Of a stretch of 64,000 nucleotides of DNA, positions 1 to 9,726 are shown piece by piece. Origin of the DNA: an uncultured Paracoccaceae bacterium (GTDB taxonomy: Bacteria > Pseudomonadota > Alphaproteobacteria > Rhodobacterales > Rhodobacteraceae); NCBI GenBank assembly GCA_934500835.1, contig CAKSTR010000006.1:124001-188000 (forward strand), in the 5' to 3' direction. Position 1 is the stretch's first letter; the number at the start of each line of letters is the position of its first letter. The translations under genes and the position numbers were made by a program. The notes under the pieces were generated by a model, which was not told where the DNA came from, ran no database searches, and worked only from the letters and a program-made list of their open reading frames with translations.

Positions 1-1423
1 ATTCGAAGCGCACATCGTAGCGGATCGTCGGCATCAGCCGGTCGATCGTCTCCTGCGAGCTGTGGTCGCCCGCCAGCCCCACCCGGCGCGCATGGCCGAT
101 CAGGTAGTCATCGGTGAAATCGCATTCGATCTCCAGAAGCCGCACCTTCGCCCGGTCATTGTAGAAATCCTGCATCAACTCGGTCGAGGCCGGGTCGATA
201 CAGAAGATCAGCCGGTCGGTCTGCCAGTAATCGAACAGCATCCGCACCAAGGCCCGGCGGTGCCGGGTGCGCTTCTCAAGGTCCGACTGGATGCCGCCCA
301 GATCGGGCAGCAGGGCCGATTCCTCGTTGAAAAGATAGTCCAGCGCCGGGGTGTTGGTCAGGTTGCGCACCCTGTCGACCAGCCGCTTTGCCACATGCCA
401 TTTCTTGCAGGTCACCATCATCAACGTGCGTTCCCGCCCGATGCTGGTCTCAGTCTCCCAGAACCGCGCGGCATAGCGCCGGCCGATCCGGCCGCGCCCG
501 GTCAGGAACCTGAACAGGCTGCGCCCCTCGTTGGTGATGTGGAACCGCTTGCCCGTCTCGGCATATAGCTGGCCCAGCCTGCCCTTCAGTTCCAGCGCCT
601 CGGGGCTGATCTTGCGGGCGAAGAGATAGTCCTGGCCCAGCAACAGGTCGTAGTGGTCGTTGTAGAAGGTCACCGGCATGCCGTAGTCGGTGAACATCAG
701 GAAGGTCAGCGGCCGGGTGCGGATCTCGGATTCCTTGACCAGATGGCGCACGATGGTCTGGAAGAAGGTCTCGTCCGGAATCCATGTGGTGCGGAAGAAG
801 CGCATCACATCGCGGCGCTTCTTGATGAACTCCAGCACCCATTCGATGGTCCGCCGCCGCAGGCACCACCACTGGCTGCCGATCTGCATCACCAGATCCG
901 CCGGCACCTTGCGCGCCAGCCCCAGCTTCTTCTGCCACTCCATCGAGCGATAGAAGAGGTCCTTGTTGTTCCGTTCGTTGAAGAAATGCCGGTAGATCAG
1001 CCGCTCTTCCTTGATGCCGGTCTTGATCCAGTCGGAATTGTAGAAATCGAAGCTTTCGATGTAGTCGACATCGTCGCGCTCCAGGAAGGCGCGGGCATAT
1101 TCGGCCGACTTGATCGGCATGCAGTCGCCCGAGAGCATGTAGAAATGCGTCGCCCGCGGGAAGGCATCGACGGCGGCGCGCACGGCCTGGATCGTCGCCT
1201 CGACCAGCGACCATTCGCCCCAGCCGCATTTGACCCGGCGCCTGGCAAGGACAACCGAAGGGTTCTGCGCCAGCGCCGTGCGGATCCGGTCGAAATCCTC
1301 TTGATTTGCATTGCCGTCGAAGTGGATGGCGATGAAGTCGCCTGCCGCCGTCAGGCGCTCGGCCTGGGCGATGATCCCGTCGGGATCCTTGTGGCACAGA
1401 AGGATGTAGGCGATCTTGGCCAT
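1..1423 (-). CDS. Branch-type (Core-2/I-like) glycosyltransferase with C-terminal extension, 3' end outside window
   Basis: Reading leftward from the ATG at 1421-1423, an open frame of about 474 codons runs off the window start, so the C-terminus is missing. The protein opens MAKIAYILLCHKDP and then shows motifs of the beta-1,6-N-acetylglucosaminyltransferase (Branch, PF02485) family: YMLSGDCMPI near residue 100, GSQWWCLRR near 185 and WIPDETFFQT near 220. The part after about residue 300 matches the extension (DUF5928) I associate with Rhodobacteraceae members. Likely role: transfer of a sugar to a surface polysaccharide or capsule; donor and acceptor are not deducible. The divergent neighbour is a sulfotransferase, so the pair may decorate the same glycan. 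The family call is firm, the reaction is inferred. Confidence 0.85.
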   Translation of the reverse strand, partial: MAKIAYILLCHKDPDGIIAQAERLTAAGDFIAIHFDGNANQEDFDRIRTALAQNPSVVLARRRVKCGWGEWSLVEATIQAVRAAVDAFPRATHFYMLSGDCMPIKSAEYARAFLERDDVDYIESFDFYNSDWIKTGIKEERLIYRHFFNERNNKDLFYRSMEWQKKLGLARKVPADLVMQIGSQWWCLRRRTIEWVLEFIKKRRDVMRFFRTTWIPDETFFQTIVRHLVKESEIRTRPLTFLMFTDYGMPVTFYNDHYDLLLGQDYLFARKISPEALELKGRLGQLYAETGKRFHITNEGRSLFRFLTGRGRIGRRYAARFWETETSIGRERTLMMVTCKKWHVAKRLVDRVRNLTNTPALDYLFNEESALLPDLGGIQSDLEKRTRHRRALVRMLFDYWQTDRLIFCIDPASTELMQDFYNDRAKVRLLEIECDFTDDYLIGHARRVGLAGDHSSQETIDRLMPTIRYDVRFE

Positions 1424-1584
1424 TGCGGCGGGTCTGTGGTGCTTCTACTGCTCATACTGCTCACTGTTTCCATAAAGTGCTTTGTGCTTCCTTGAAAAGC
1501 CAAAGTTTATTTGCTTTTTTGCCTTTCATTGGTTCCGGGGCGGAAATAATGCTCCCGAAGCAGACAAGAGCAGGAGTGTTTACG
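1424..1584. promoter_or_regulatory. AT-rich divergent promoter region
   Basis: This 161-base gap separates the divergent glycosyltransferase and sulfotransferase genes. It is strikingly AT-rich for this genome (for example the T-rich run near 1506-1530) and has TTGAAA at about 1493. It probably holds both promoters. No clear operator was seen. Confidence 0.45.
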
Positions 1585-2403
1585 ATGGGCTTTCCCGGCA
1601 CCTGGATGACGGCAAGCGAAAGTGTGGTTTACCGCGTTGTGCCGAAATGCGCCTGCTCGACCATTGGCCAGATCATGTATTACTCGGATCAGGGCGTGTT
1701 CTTCGACGGTGACATCCATGATGCCACCTCCGGCATGCACAAATGGGCCATGGAGGCCAGCCAGCCGCTGATCGAGAAGAACGTGAAGGCCCACAAGTCC
1801 TATGCCTTCACCTGCGTGCGCAACCCCTACACGCGCATCCTGTCCAGCTTCTTCGACAAGATCTGCGGCATCCAGCGGAACGGCAAACGCTATCGCGGCA
1901 ATCTGGTGCCGCTTCTGGTGCAGAAATACGGGGTGCAGGTCGGCGGGGATGACGGCAAGCAGGAGTTCGACCAGATCCAGTCGTTCCGCCGCTTCCTTCT
2001 CTTCGCCCGCGACACCATCCGCTTCAAGAAACCGATGGAGCCGGACATCCACTGGTCGGCGATGGCGGGGCATATCAGCACCTTCATCGTCAACGGCGGG
2101 CGCTATGACCACATCTTCTTCACCGAGGATTTCAATCCGGGGATGCAGGAGGTGCTGGACAACATCAAGGTCAGGCACAAGGTCGACCTGAAGAAGATCC
2201 CGCGCTTCAACGAAAGCGAAGGCCACGGGCCGAAGCGGCTGCACCCGGTCGAGGATTACTTCGACGACCTGTCGATGCATCTGATGTGGGAAATCTACAA
2301 ACGCGATTTCCAGCTGTTCAAGTATGACTTCGAGAACCCGGCCAACAAGATGCCGAAAGCTCCGGTCGATCTGGACGAGGTCCACGCCAAGCTGGGCGAC
2401 TGA
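1585..2403 (+). CDS. sulfotransferase family protein
   Basis: A 272-residue protein of the sulfotransferase family 2 type (PF03567-like), which moves sulfate from PAPS to a carbohydrate acceptor. The N-terminal VPKCACSTI resembles the PAPS 5'-phosphosulfate loop (family form VPKxAxTS), and VRNPYTRILSSF matches the 3'-phosphate loop. I chose the ATG at 1585 because AGGAG lies 8-9 bases upstream; in-frame ATGs at 1549 and 1423 lack this. There is no signal peptide or membrane segment. It is divergent from a glycosyltransferase, consistent with sulfated surface glycan synthesis, which is inference. Family confidence is good; the acceptor is unknown. Confidence 0.8.
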   Translation: MGFPGTWMTASESVVYRVVPKCACSTIGQIMYYSDQGVFFDGDIHDATSGMHKWAMEASQPLIEKNVKAHKSYAFTCVRNPYTRILSSFFDKICGIQRNGKRYRGNLVPLLVQKYGVQVGGDDGKQEFDQIQSFRRFLLFARDTIRFKKPMEPDIHWSAMAGHISTFIVNGGRYDHIFFTEDFNPGMQEVLDNIKVRHKVDLKKIPRFNESEGHGPKRLHPVEDYFDDLSMHLMWEIYKRDFQLFKYDFENPANKMPKAPVDLDEVHAKLGD

Positions 2404-2430
2404 CTCCGGTCGCGGATGCCGCCGAAGCAG

Positions 2431-2496
2431 CGGAGTTTTGAAAAACTCCGCTCCGGAGCCTTCAAAGGCTCCGGAACGATTTCTTCAAAGAAATCG
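2431..2496. repeat. three tandem perfect hairpins between convergent genes
   Basis: Three head-to-tail palindromes sit between the sulfotransferase and ilvD stop codons: 2431-2450 (arms CGGAGTTTT, centre GA), 2453-2474 (arms CCGGAGCCTT, centre CA) and 2477-2496 (arms CGATTTCTT, centre CA). Arm sequences differ but each has the same layout, 9-10 bp arms with a 2-base centre. They may terminate transcription from both sides. See findings. Confidence 0.85.
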
Positions 2497-2513
2497 GTGC
2501 AGGGGTTCCGGGC

Positions 2514-4355
2514 TCACGCCTCGTCGGGCAGTTGCCGCACGGCGCCCCGGTCGGCGCTGGTCGCCAGAAGCGCATAGGCCTTCAGTGCCGTCGTCACCTT
2601 GCGGCTGCGTTTTTCGACCGGCTTCCAGCCCTTTGCATCCTGCTCTGCCCGGCGCCGCAGCAGGTCGGCCTCGGGGATGCGCAGGCTGATGGTCCGGCCG
2701 GGGATGTCGATGTCGATCATGTCGCCCTCGCGCACCAGACCGATGGCGCCACCGGCTGCCGCCTCCGGGCTGACATGGCCGATCGACAGGCCCGACGTGC
2801 CGCCCGAGAACCGCCCGTCGGTCAGAAGCGCACAGGCTTTGCCAAGGCCTTTCGACTTCAGATAGCTGGTCGGATACAGCATCTCCTGCATCCCCGGCCC
2901 GCCTTTCGGCCCTTCGTAGCGGATGACGACCACGTCGCCTGCCTTGATCTTGTTGGTCAGGATGGCCGACACGGCGGAATCCTGCGACTCGAACACCCGC
3001 GCGGGGCCCGAGAACACCAGGATCGACTCATCCACCCCCGCCGTTTTCACGATGCAGCCGTCCAGCGCGATATTGCCCTTCAGCACCGCCAGCCCGCCGT
3101 CCTTCGAGAACGGATGCTGCGCCGAGCGGATCACGCCGTTCTCGCGGTCCAGGTCCAGCTCGACATAGCGCGCGGCCTGGCTGAAGGCGGTGGCCGAGCG
3201 TTTGTTGCCCGGCGCAGCCATGAAGAAATGGCGGACGTTTTCGTGGTTGGTGCGGCTGATATCCCAATGGTCCAGCGCGGCCCCCATGGTAGGGGCGTGG
3301 ACTGTGGTGCAATCGCGGTTCAGAAGGCCCGCGTTGTCCAGCTGGCCAAGGATCGCCATGATCCCGCCGGCACGGTGAACATCCTCCATATGGACGTCCT
3401 GCTTGGCCGGGGCCACCTTGCACAGGCAGGGCACCTTGCGCGACAGCCGGTCGATGTCCTCCATGGTGAAATCGACCCCGCCTTCATGCGCGGCGGCAAG
3501 GATGTGCAGCACGGTGTTGGTCGACCCGCCCATGGCGATGTCCAGGGCCATCGCGTTCTCAAACGCCTGCTTGTTCGCCACATTGCGCGGCAGAACCGAG
3601 GCGTCGTTCTGCTCATAGTAGCGCCGCGTCACATCGACGATCAGATGCCCGGCCTCGACGAAAAGCCGCTCGCGGTCCTTGTGGGTGGCCAGCGTGCTGC
3701 CATTGCCCGGCAGCGACAGGCCAAGCGCCTCGGTCAGGCAGTTCATCGAATTGGCGGTGAACATGCCCGAGCAGGACCCGCAGGTCGGGCAGGCGTTCTT
3801 CTCGATCTCGGCCACTTCCTCGTCGCTATAGGACTCATCGGCCGCCACGACCATGGCGTCGACCAGATCCAGCGCAATCTCCTTGCCCTTGATCACCGCC
3901 TTGCCGGCCTCCATCGGACCGCCGCTCACGAACACGGCGGGGATGTTCAGCCGCATCGCGGCCATCAGCATGCCGGGGGTGATCTTGTCGCAGTTCGAGA
4001 TGCAGACCATGGCGTCGGCGCAATGGGCGTTGACCATGTATTCGACGGAATCCGCGATGATCTCGCGCGAGGGCAGCGAATAGAGCATGCCGTCATGGCC
4101 CATGGCGATGCCGTCATCCACCGCGATGGTGTTGAATTCTTTCGCCACGCCGCCCGCCGCTTCGACCTCACGCGCGACAAGCTGGCCAAGGTCTTTCAGG
4201 TGGACATGGCCCGGCACGAACTGGGTGAAGCTGTTCACGATGGCGATGATCGGCTTGCCGAAATCGCCGTCCTTCATGCCGGTCGCGCGCCAGAGGCCAC
4301 GGGCCCCTGCCATGTTGCGGCCATGGGTGGTGGTGCGGGAACGGTAAGCGGGCAT
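2514..4355 (-). CDS. ilvD: dihydroxy-acid dehydratase
   Basis: A 613-residue enzyme that dehydrates 2,3-dihydroxy-isovalerate and -methylvalerate in valine and isoleucine synthesis using an iron-sulfur cluster. It opens [20 protein letters not shown] like the E. coli enzyme (616 residues). Cluster-associated cysteines are in CDKITPG and [11 protein letters not shown], and VSGGPMEAG and GRFSGGTSG are family motifs. I used the ATG at 4353-4355; a longer frame upstream adds residues the family does not have. It is monocistronic and convergent with the sulfotransferase gene. High certainty. Confidence 0.97.
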   Translation of the reverse strand: MPAYRSRTTTHGRNMAGARGLWRATGMKDGDFGKPIIAIVNSFTQFVPGHVHLKDLGQLVAREVEAAGGVAKEFNTIAVDDGIAMGHDGMLYSLPSREIIADSVEYMVNAHCADAMVCISNCDKITPGMLMAAMRLNIPAVFVSGGPMEAGKAVIKGKEIALDLVDAMVVAADESYSDEEVAEIEKNACPTCGSCSGMFTANSMNCLTEALGLSLPGNGSTLATHKDRERLFVEAGHLIVDVTRRYYEQNDASVLPRNVANKQAFENAMALDIAMGGSTNTVLHILAAAHEGGVDFTMEDIDRLSRKVPCLCKVAPAKQDVHMEDVHRAGGIMAILGQLDNAGLLNRDCTTVHAPTMGAALDHWDISRTNHENVRHFFMAAPGNKRSATAFSQAARYVELDLDRENGVIRSAQHPFSKDGGLAVLKGNIALDGCIVKTAGVDESILVFSGPARVFESQDSAVSAILTNKIKAGDVVVIRYEGPKGGPGMQEMLYPTSYLKSKGLGKACALLTDGRFSGGTSGLSIGHVSPEAAAGGAIGLVREGDMIDIDIPGRTISLRIPEADLLRRRAEQDAKGWKPVEKRSRKVTTALKAYALLATSADRGAVRQLPDEA

Positions 4356-4454
4356 GGAAACCTCCGGGCGTCTGGCGCTTGGCTCCCCCGAGTTAGACCT
4401 GCGGGGCGGCAGAGACAATGGCCTCTTGCGCCATTGGCGGCCCCCGGTGTGCCG

Positions 4455-4498
4455 GTTTTCGACGAAAACGCGTGATCCGATCCTTCGTCGAAGGATCG
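4455..4498. repeat. two TTCGWCGAA-core palindromes after puuD
   Basis: Palindrome 4455-4469 has arms GTTTTCG around A. Palindrome 4478-4498 has perfect 10-bp arms CGATCCTTCG around T and directly abuts the puuD stop codon at 4499. They belong to the interspersed family also seen at 11997-12044, 25478-25498 and 55704-55724, and could act as a 3' terminator or mRNA stabiliser. Confidence 0.85.
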
Positions 4499-5722
4499 TC
4501 AGCCCCCGGCCGACCGGAACCAGGCCACGATGGCCTGCCGCTCCTGCGGCTCCATGAACGAAAGGTTGCCGGGCGGCATGGCGTGGGAATAGCCCGCCTG
4601 CATGGCGATGCGCCGGGCCTCATGCGCAATCTGGGCCTCGGTCTCAAGCACCACGCCTTTCGGCGGCCAGAGCATGCCGTCCCAGGCCGGTTCGGCCGCG
4701 TGGCACATGCTGCAGCGGCCCTGCACGATGCCCACCACATCCGAGAACCCCTCGGCGCTGGCGAACATCTGCGCGGCGGCATCCAGCTTCGCCTCGGCCT
4801 CGGGCACGGTGCGCATCGGCGCGGTGGACAGCCAGGCGATGATCAGGAACAGGATCACCGTGACGCCCCAGGTCCAGTGCGGGTTGCCCTTGCGGGCATG
4901 CTTGGTGTTGAACCAGTGCCGGATGGTGACGCCCATCAGAAAGACCAGCGCCGCGATGATCCAGTTGTACTTGGTCGCGAAGATCAGCGGATAGTGGTTC
5001 GACAGCATCAGGAAGATGACCGGCAGCGTCAGATAGTTGTTGTGGGTGGACCGCTGCTTGGCGATCTTGCCGTATTTCGGATCGGGCGCCCGGCCGGCCT
5101 TCAGATCGGCCACCACCACGCGCTGGTTCGGCATGATGATGAAGAACACGTTGGCCGACATGATGGTGGCCGTGAAGGCGCCAAGATGCAGCATCGCGGC
5201 GCGGCCACTGAAGACCTGGGTGTAGAACCAGCTCATCCCCACCAGCACCGCGAAAAGCGCCAGCATCAGGATGTTCTGATCGGCATTCACGAAGACCTTG
5301 CACAGGGTGTTGTAGGCCACCCAGCCGAAGGCCAGCGACGCCATGGAAATCGCGACGGCCTGCCAGACCTGCAGTTCCATCACCGCCGGGTCGATCAGGT
5401 AAAGCTCGGCCCCCAGATAATAGACCAGAATCAGCATGGTGAAGCCGCTGATCCAGGTCATGTAGCTTTCCCATTTGAACCAGATCAGGTGATCCGGCAT
5501 CTCGGACGGCGCCACGAGGTATTTCTGGATGTGGTAGAAGCCGCCGCCATGCACCTGCCATTCGTCGCCATCCGCCCCCGAGGGCAAGTTGCGGTCGCGG
5601 TGCAGACCAAGGTCCAGCGCAATGAAATAGAAGCTGGACCCGATCCAGGCGATTGCGGTGATGACATGTAGCCAGCGGACGGCCACTTCGATCCATTCCC
5701 AAAGAACGACCCAGTCATACAT
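4499..5722 (-). CDS. puuD: urate hydroxylase PuuD (membrane protein with cytochrome c domain)
   Basis: A 407-residue inner-membrane protein that oxidises urate to 5-hydroxyisourate, the step feeding UraH. The N-terminal part (about residues 1-305) has roughly eight hydrophobic segments and the family opening with [17 protein letters not shown]. The C-terminus is a small cytochrome c domain: haem motif CSMCH at 337-341 and a likely axial methionine in SHAMPPGN near 381. Electrons presumably go to the respiratory chain, unlike soluble cofactor-free uricase. It is divergent from a LysR gene and sits in a ureide catabolism locus. Good match in length and domain order. Confidence 0.95.
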   Translation of the reverse strand: MYDWVVLWEWIEVAVRWLHVITAIAWIGSSFYFIALDLGLHRDRNLPSGADGDEWQVHGGGFYHIQKYLVAPSEMPDHLIWFKWESYMTWISGFTMLILVYYLGAELYLIDPAVMELQVWQAVAISMASLAFGWVAYNTLCKVFVNADQNILMLALFAVLVGMSWFYTQVFSGRAAMLHLGAFTATIMSANVFFIIMPNQRVVVADLKAGRAPDPKYGKIAKQRSTHNNYLTLPVIFLMLSNHYPLIFATKYNWIIAALVFLMGVTIRHWFNTKHARKGNPHWTWGVTVILFLIIAWLSTAPMRTVPEAEAKLDAAAQMFASAEGFSDVVGIVQGRCSMCHAAEPAWDGMLWPPKGVVLETEAQIAHEARRIAMQAGYSHAMPPGNLSFMEPQERQAIVAWFRSAGG

Positions 5723-5791
5723 GCGGCTCTCTCCCCCGATTGCTGCCGAAACGCTATACCCATGCGGGTTTTGCTGTTAATCCTGTCAAAT

Positions 5792-5822
5792 GCCGGATCA
5801 CTTTCAAGCCGGCACATATAAT
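5792..5822 (+). promoter_or_regulatory. dyad and -10 element in the puuD/LysR intergenic region
   Basis: GCCGG (5792-5796) and CCGGC (5809-5813) form an inverted repeat with a 12-base spacer, close to the T-N11-A architecture bound by LysR proteins. A consensus TATAAT (5817-5822) follows and lies 14 bases before the LysR start codon. Together they look like an autoregulatory operator and promoter that could also control the divergent puuD. Confidence 0.5.
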
Positions 5823-5836
5823 CGAAAGCGCAGCCC

Positions 5837-6754
5837 ATGAGCTACGTGAACAACATCCGCATGTTCGTCCGGGTTTACGAGCTGGGCAATATGTCTGCGG
5901 CAGCGCGGGATCAGCGAACCTCTCCGGCCGTCGCCTCGGCCCGGATCTCGGAACTTGAAAAGCACCTGGGCGTGCGCCTGTTCAACCGAACCACCCGCAG
6001 CCTGCAGGCAACCGAGAACGGCCGCATCTTCTATGACGGCGCGCGCAAGATCCTGGACGCGATAGACGAGGCCGAGGCGGCGGTGATGGATGTCACCCAG
6101 AACCCGCGCGGCACGATCTTTGTCGCCGCCCCCTTGGGGATCGGCCGGCGGCTGATCGCGCCGCATGTGCCTGCTTTCAAGGATCTTTATCCGCAGATCG
6201 ACGTGCGGCTGCGGCTTTCGGACCGGTCGATCGACGTGGTGTCGGAAGGCATCGACGTCGCCTTCCATCTTGGGCTGCTGGATGACAGCACGCTGAAGGT
6301 GCAGTTGATCGCCGACTGCCCGCGGCTTCTGTGCGCCTCGCCCGCCTATGTGGCCCGCCGGGGGATGCCCGAGGACGGGGCGGCACTGGTGGCCGAGCGG
6401 CACGATTGCCTGAACCTGCGTTTTCCCGGCGCCAAAGAGTTCCAGTGGACCCTGCAGACCCCCGACGGCCCGCGCCGGTTCGAAATCTCGGGGCCGTTCG
6501 AATCGGATGACGGCGATGTGCTGACCGGCTGGGCGCTGGACGGGCGCGGCATCGTGCTGAAGCCGATCTTCGACGTCGCCGACCACCTGCGCGCAGGACG
6601 GCTGATTCCGGTTGCGGACGCAACTCCGCCCCTGCCGACGCAACTGTCCAGCCTGTCGCAGCACCGCCGGCTGAAAGACCCCAAGGTGCGGCTTTTCACC
6701 GATTTCATGGCGGCACGGATCAAGGACGAATTGCGCCGCGCCGCTGCCGGCTGA
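5837..6754 (+). CDS. LysR-family transcriptional regulator
   Basis: A 305-residue LysR-type regulator. Residues 1-60 form the winged helix-turn-helix (MFVRVYELGNMSAAARDQ, then SPAVASARISELEKHLGVRL); residues 90-295 form the substrate-binding domain. It is divergent from puuD with a dyad in the 114-base gap, so control of urate oxidation genes is likely, with urate or a ureide as a possible effector (inference). A bidirectional hairpin follows it at 6765-6796. Confidence 0.9.
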   Translation: MSYVNNIRMFVRVYELGNMSAAARDQRTSPAVASARISELEKHLGVRLFNRTTRSLQATENGRIFYDGARKILDAIDEAEAAVMDVTQNPRGTIFVAAPLGIGRRLIAPHVPAFKDLYPQIDVRLRLSDRSIDVVSEGIDVAFHLGLLDDSTLKVQLIADCPRLLCASPAYVARRGMPEDGAALVAERHDCLNLRFPGAKEFQWTLQTPDGPRRFEISGPFESDDGDVLTGWALDGRGIVLKPIFDVADHLRAGRLIPVADATPPLPTQLSSLSQHRRLKDPKVRLFTDFMAARIKDELRRAAAG

Positions 6755-6764
6755 CCGCAAAAGG

Positions 6765-6796
6765 AAAAGGCGCGAGGTTTCCCCCGCGCCCCCTTT
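6765..6796. terminator. bidirectional terminator-like hairpin
   Basis: AAAAGGCGCG pairs with CGCGCCCCCTTTT across a short loop. The A tract on one side and T tract on the other allow termination from both the LysR gene and the convergent DUF2125 gene. Confidence 0.7.
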
Positions 6797-6813
6797 TGTC
6801 CGTCAGGACAGGA

Positions 6814-8328
6814 TCACATCGGCAGCGGCTGGCCGTTGACCAGGATCTGCATGCCTTCCTTGACCTCGATCTCCGAGACAAGGCTGTCGTCGCCATTGCC
6901 CGACGGCTTCATGAACATCGCCATCATCATGCGCACGCCCGAGGCATCGGCTTCCTGCACGAGGCCGGTCTTGATCAGCCCGTCGATCAGCGCATTGGCC
7001 CCGTCCACGTTCACGGTGGCATTGCCAAGCGGCATCATCATCTGGTCGAAGGTGAAGGCCCCGGTCGCGTTCAGCGCCGCCCCTGCCACCTTCAGCGTGA
7101 TGTCGTTGATGTCCAGCTTCTCGGCCTGCGGAATCGGAGGCTCGGCGCCGGTTTCTTCGGCCTCGGCCATGGCGATCAGGTCCAGCGTGCTGCGGCCGCT
7201 GACGTCGATGTTCAGGTCCATCGGATCACGCTTCAGCGCCGCACCGGGGTCGAACATGCCCCAGACGCCTTCGCTCAGCGCAAGCTGGTCCAGCTTGACC
7301 TTCAGCCACAGGTCCTGCGGCTCGGTCGCAATCACCGGGATGTTCATGTCCATCGACGATTGCGCAATTGTCAGTTCCATCGGCGCCGGGAAGGCCGCGC
7401 CGCTGGCAATCAGGTGGACGGCGCCGCTGCTCGAGACGGCGGTCATCTTGTCCTTGGCGAAGGCGATGTCAGCCTTGCCGCCGGCCGAGGTCATCGACAT
7501 CTCGTAGGGGAATGCCTCGGTCTCCTGCTTGGTCGTGCCCTTGCTTTCGCCCTGGCCGAACGTGCCGGTCAGCGCGAAACCTTCGTCCAGCGCCTTGCGG
7601 AAGCCGGCCATGCCCGGCAGTTCGCTGATCGGGGTGGTCGAGGGCAGCGTGACGTTGACACCTGCGGTGAAATCCGCGGTCTCGCTGGTCGAGACGACCT
7701 TCAGCTGCATGCCCGGATCGTCGGTTGCGCTGTCGAGGAGGAATTTCACGGCCTGCAGGTTCAGACCAAAGGCCCGGTTGGTGCCGGGCGTGTCGGTGTA
7801 GCTGCCGGTCAGGGTCTCGAAGCCGACCTTGCCGGTGTTCTTCACCACCGGCGGAGCGGCCTCGGGGTCGGCATCGAAGGAATACCCTTCCGAACCGACA
7901 TCGTAATTGACGTCCAGGCTGGCGGCCTGGAAGTCATATTTCACGCCACCGGCATTTTCCGAGGCGGTGATGACCAGACCGTCATGCACGACGTCGAACT
8001 TCGCAGCGGTAGCACCCTCGCCCGAGGCGATGCCGATGCTGGCGCCCGGCTCGATGGTGACGGTGCCATCGCTCTGCTCGGTCAGCTTCATGTCCGAGAT
8101 GGTCAGCGGCGAGGCGTCAGCCTTGTCGGTCGGAACGACGGTGACACCGTTCAGCGTCAGCACGCCGCCGGCATTCGATTCGGTTGCGGCGGCAACGGTC
8201 AGGCCGGCCTGTGCGGCGCCATCCTTCCACGATTGCCAGACCTGATCAGCGGTCAGCGCAGCGTGGGCGGTTCCCCCCATGAGAAATACAAGTGCCGGCA
8301 CGGCGGCCAAAGTCTTGAACTGAAACAT
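6814..8328 (-). CDS. DUF2125 domain-containing exported protein
   Basis: A 504-residue protein opening with a clear Sec signal peptide (MFQFKTLAAVPALVFLMGG, cleavage probably after GTAHA). The rest is beta-rich and acidic with repeated substrate-like strands, as in alphaproteobacterial DUF2125 proteins of unknown function. The start at 8326-8328 has AGGAG just upstream; the longer frame is a read-through. It is flanked by purine catabolism genes but nothing in it suggests a role there. Probably periplasmic or envelope-associated. Confidence 0.8.
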   Translation of the reverse strand: MFQFKTLAAVPALVFLMGGTAHAALTADQVWQSWKDGAAQAGLTVAAATESNAGGVLTLNGVTVVPTDKADASPLTISDMKLTEQSDGTVTIEPGASIGIASGEGATAAKFDVVHDGLVITASENAGGVKYDFQAASLDVNYDVGSEGYSFDADPEAAPPVVKNTGKVGFETLTGSYTDTPGTNRAFGLNLQAVKFLLDSATDDPGMQLKVVSTSETADFTAGVNVTLPSTTPISELPGMAGFRKALDEGFALTGTFGQGESKGTTKQETEAFPYEMSMTSAGGKADIAFAKDKMTAVSSSGAVHLIASGAAFPAPMELTIAQSSMDMNIPVIATEPQDLWLKVKLDQLALSEGVWGMFDPGAALKRDPMDLNIDVSGRSTLDLIAMAEAEETGAEPPIPQAEKLDINDITLKVAGAALNATGAFTFDQMMMPLGNATVNVDGANALIDGLIKTGLVQEADASGVRMMMAMFMKPSGNGDDSLVSEIEVKEGMQILVNGQPLPM

Positions 8329-8441
8329 ATCGCTCTCCTTGGGCAATTGCACTAAACGCGGCGGGAGAGAACATTTTTGACCCCGCTCTGCAAGGTATGG
8401 ATTCATCACGGCTGCGGCATCGGCGGAAAGGTGGTGCGGCA

Positions 8442-9209
8442 ATGGCAAAAGCCGCGGCGGACAGGGTGCCAAAGCCCAGAAACGGCGGCCAAAAGGCGGC
8501 TGACCCCGTGGTCTTTCAGCGGCTGCCCGCCCCCTTCCCCTGGGATCTGCAGCTGGTTCCGGGCACGGCCGGGGATCTTGTGATCTCATTCGCCTCGATC
8601 GGGCACGATCCGGCGCGTCTGCCGTCGCCCGAGTTTGTCGGCTCGGCCACGGCGGGCGGCAGGCCGGCGCTGTTCGTGGCGGATCATGGTCGAAGCTGGG
8701 CCAACGGGCCCGGCTTTGCCGAAATGCTGCTGGACGCGCTCGACCAGGTGAAATCCCGTCACGGGATCAACCGGACGCTGCTGATCGGGCAGTCCATGGG
8801 GGCCTTCTGCGCGCTTGTCGCAGCCAGCCTGATCCCGGCCGATGCCGTTCTGGCCATCGGCCCGCAATTCTCGGTCTGCCCCGCGGTCATCGACGAACAG
8901 CGGTGGTCAGGCTGGACCGGCCGGATCACGCACTTCCGTCAGCCGACCGCGCCCTTGCCCGAAGGCCCCCGCATCACATTGATGCACGGGCTGGCGGATG
9001 ACGGGCCGCAGGCGCTGGCCTTCCCGCAGCGCAAGGGGGTGGATCACATCCTGTTCCCCGGCCTGACCCATTCCGCGCTGGCCCCGCATCTGAAGTCCCG
9101 CGGCTGCCTTCCGGGGCTGGTCGCGGCCGCGCTTGCCGGCGACCGCCGCCGCCTTCTGCGCATCACCGCCGGCGCGGGGGGCCTGCGCCGCGATCAACTG
9201 CCGCGATAG
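8442..9209 (+). CDS. small alpha/beta-hydrolase fold protein
   Basis: About 255 residues. The nucleophile elbow GQSMGA (serine near residue 110) and a late GLTHSA histidine motif suggest an alpha/beta hydrolase. LMHGLADDGPQA may carry the acid residue. The substrate is unknown. I chose ATG 8442, which has GGAAAGGTGG upstream; an in-frame ATG at 8397 would add 15 residues. Its last 16 bases overlap the 3' end of convergent uraH. Similar proteins often come with glycosyltransferases or are annotated only as hydrolases, so function is open. Confidence 0.7.
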   Translation: MAKAAADRVPKPRNGGQKAADPVVFQRLPAPFPWDLQLVPGTAGDLVISFASIGHDPARLPSPEFVGSATAGGRPALFVADHGRSWANGPGFAEMLLDALDQVKSRHGINRTLLIGQSMGAFCALVAASLIPADAVLAIGPQFSVCPAVIDEQRWSGWTGRITHFRQPTAPLPEGPRITLMHGLADDGPQALAFPQRKGVDHILFPGLTHSALAPHLKSRGCLPGLVAAALAGDRRRLLRITAGAGGLRRDQLPR

Positions 9210-9562
9210 GTCGAATAGGCGAAGGGAGAGATCAGCAGGGGCACATGGTAGTGCTGCCCCGCATCCGGCACGCCGAAGCGGATCGGGATCTCGTCAAGGA
9301 ACAGGACATCGCCCGACGCCTGCCCGCTGGCGCGCAGATAGTCCCCGGCGAAGAAGACCAGCTCATAGCTGCCAACCATCAGCGTGTCGCCCGCCAGCAT
9401 CGGCGCATCGGTGCGCCCGTCGGCATTGGTCACCGTCTCGGCAACCTTCACGCGCGAAGCGCCGGTCACGCGATACAGCGCGATCTTCACCCCCGCCGCC
9501 GGCTTGCCCCGTGCCGTGTCCAGCACATGCGTCGACAGCCGTCCTGCCTTTTCGCCCGCCAT
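9194..9562 (-). CDS. uraH: 5-hydroxyisourate hydrolase (transthyretin-like)
   Basis: A 122-residue enzyme that hydrolyses 5-hydroxyisourate to OHCU, the product of PuuD. It has the N-terminal LSTHVLDTARGKPA motif with its conserved histidine, the GRTDAPML segment and the C-terminal YRGS signature of the HIU hydrolase family. The start is taken at the MAGEKAGRLSTHVL methionine (9560-9562), which gives the family length; an upstream extension to 9649 is unlikely. It overlaps the neighbouring hydrolase gene by 16 bases tail to tail. Confidence 0.95.
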   Translation of the reverse strand: MAGEKAGRLSTHVLDTARGKPAAGVKIALYRVTGASRVKVAETVTNADGRTDAPMLAGDTLMVGSYELVFFAGDYLRASGQASGDVLFLDEIPIRFGVPDAGQHYHVPLLISPFAYSTYRGS

Positions 9563-9726
9563 CCCTGTTCTCCCGATCCGGTTTCGGGGCCATACTAGCG
9601 CCGATTGCGGCGGGCAGGCGAGCGTGGCCGCGAAAGAAAGGTCTTTCATGGATTTCTTGAAAGAATATTCCTGTCGTGCCGACTAATCTTCCACCAAAGG
9701 CTGAAATGCCGTGAAGGAGCGCCCGA

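Noticed and set aside
2532..4475. A 647-codon open frame on the plus strand opposite ilvD
   Set aside because: It is fully antisense to a clearly conserved ilvD and its translation has the His/Arg/Gly-rich composition typical of antisense frames in GC-rich genomes.
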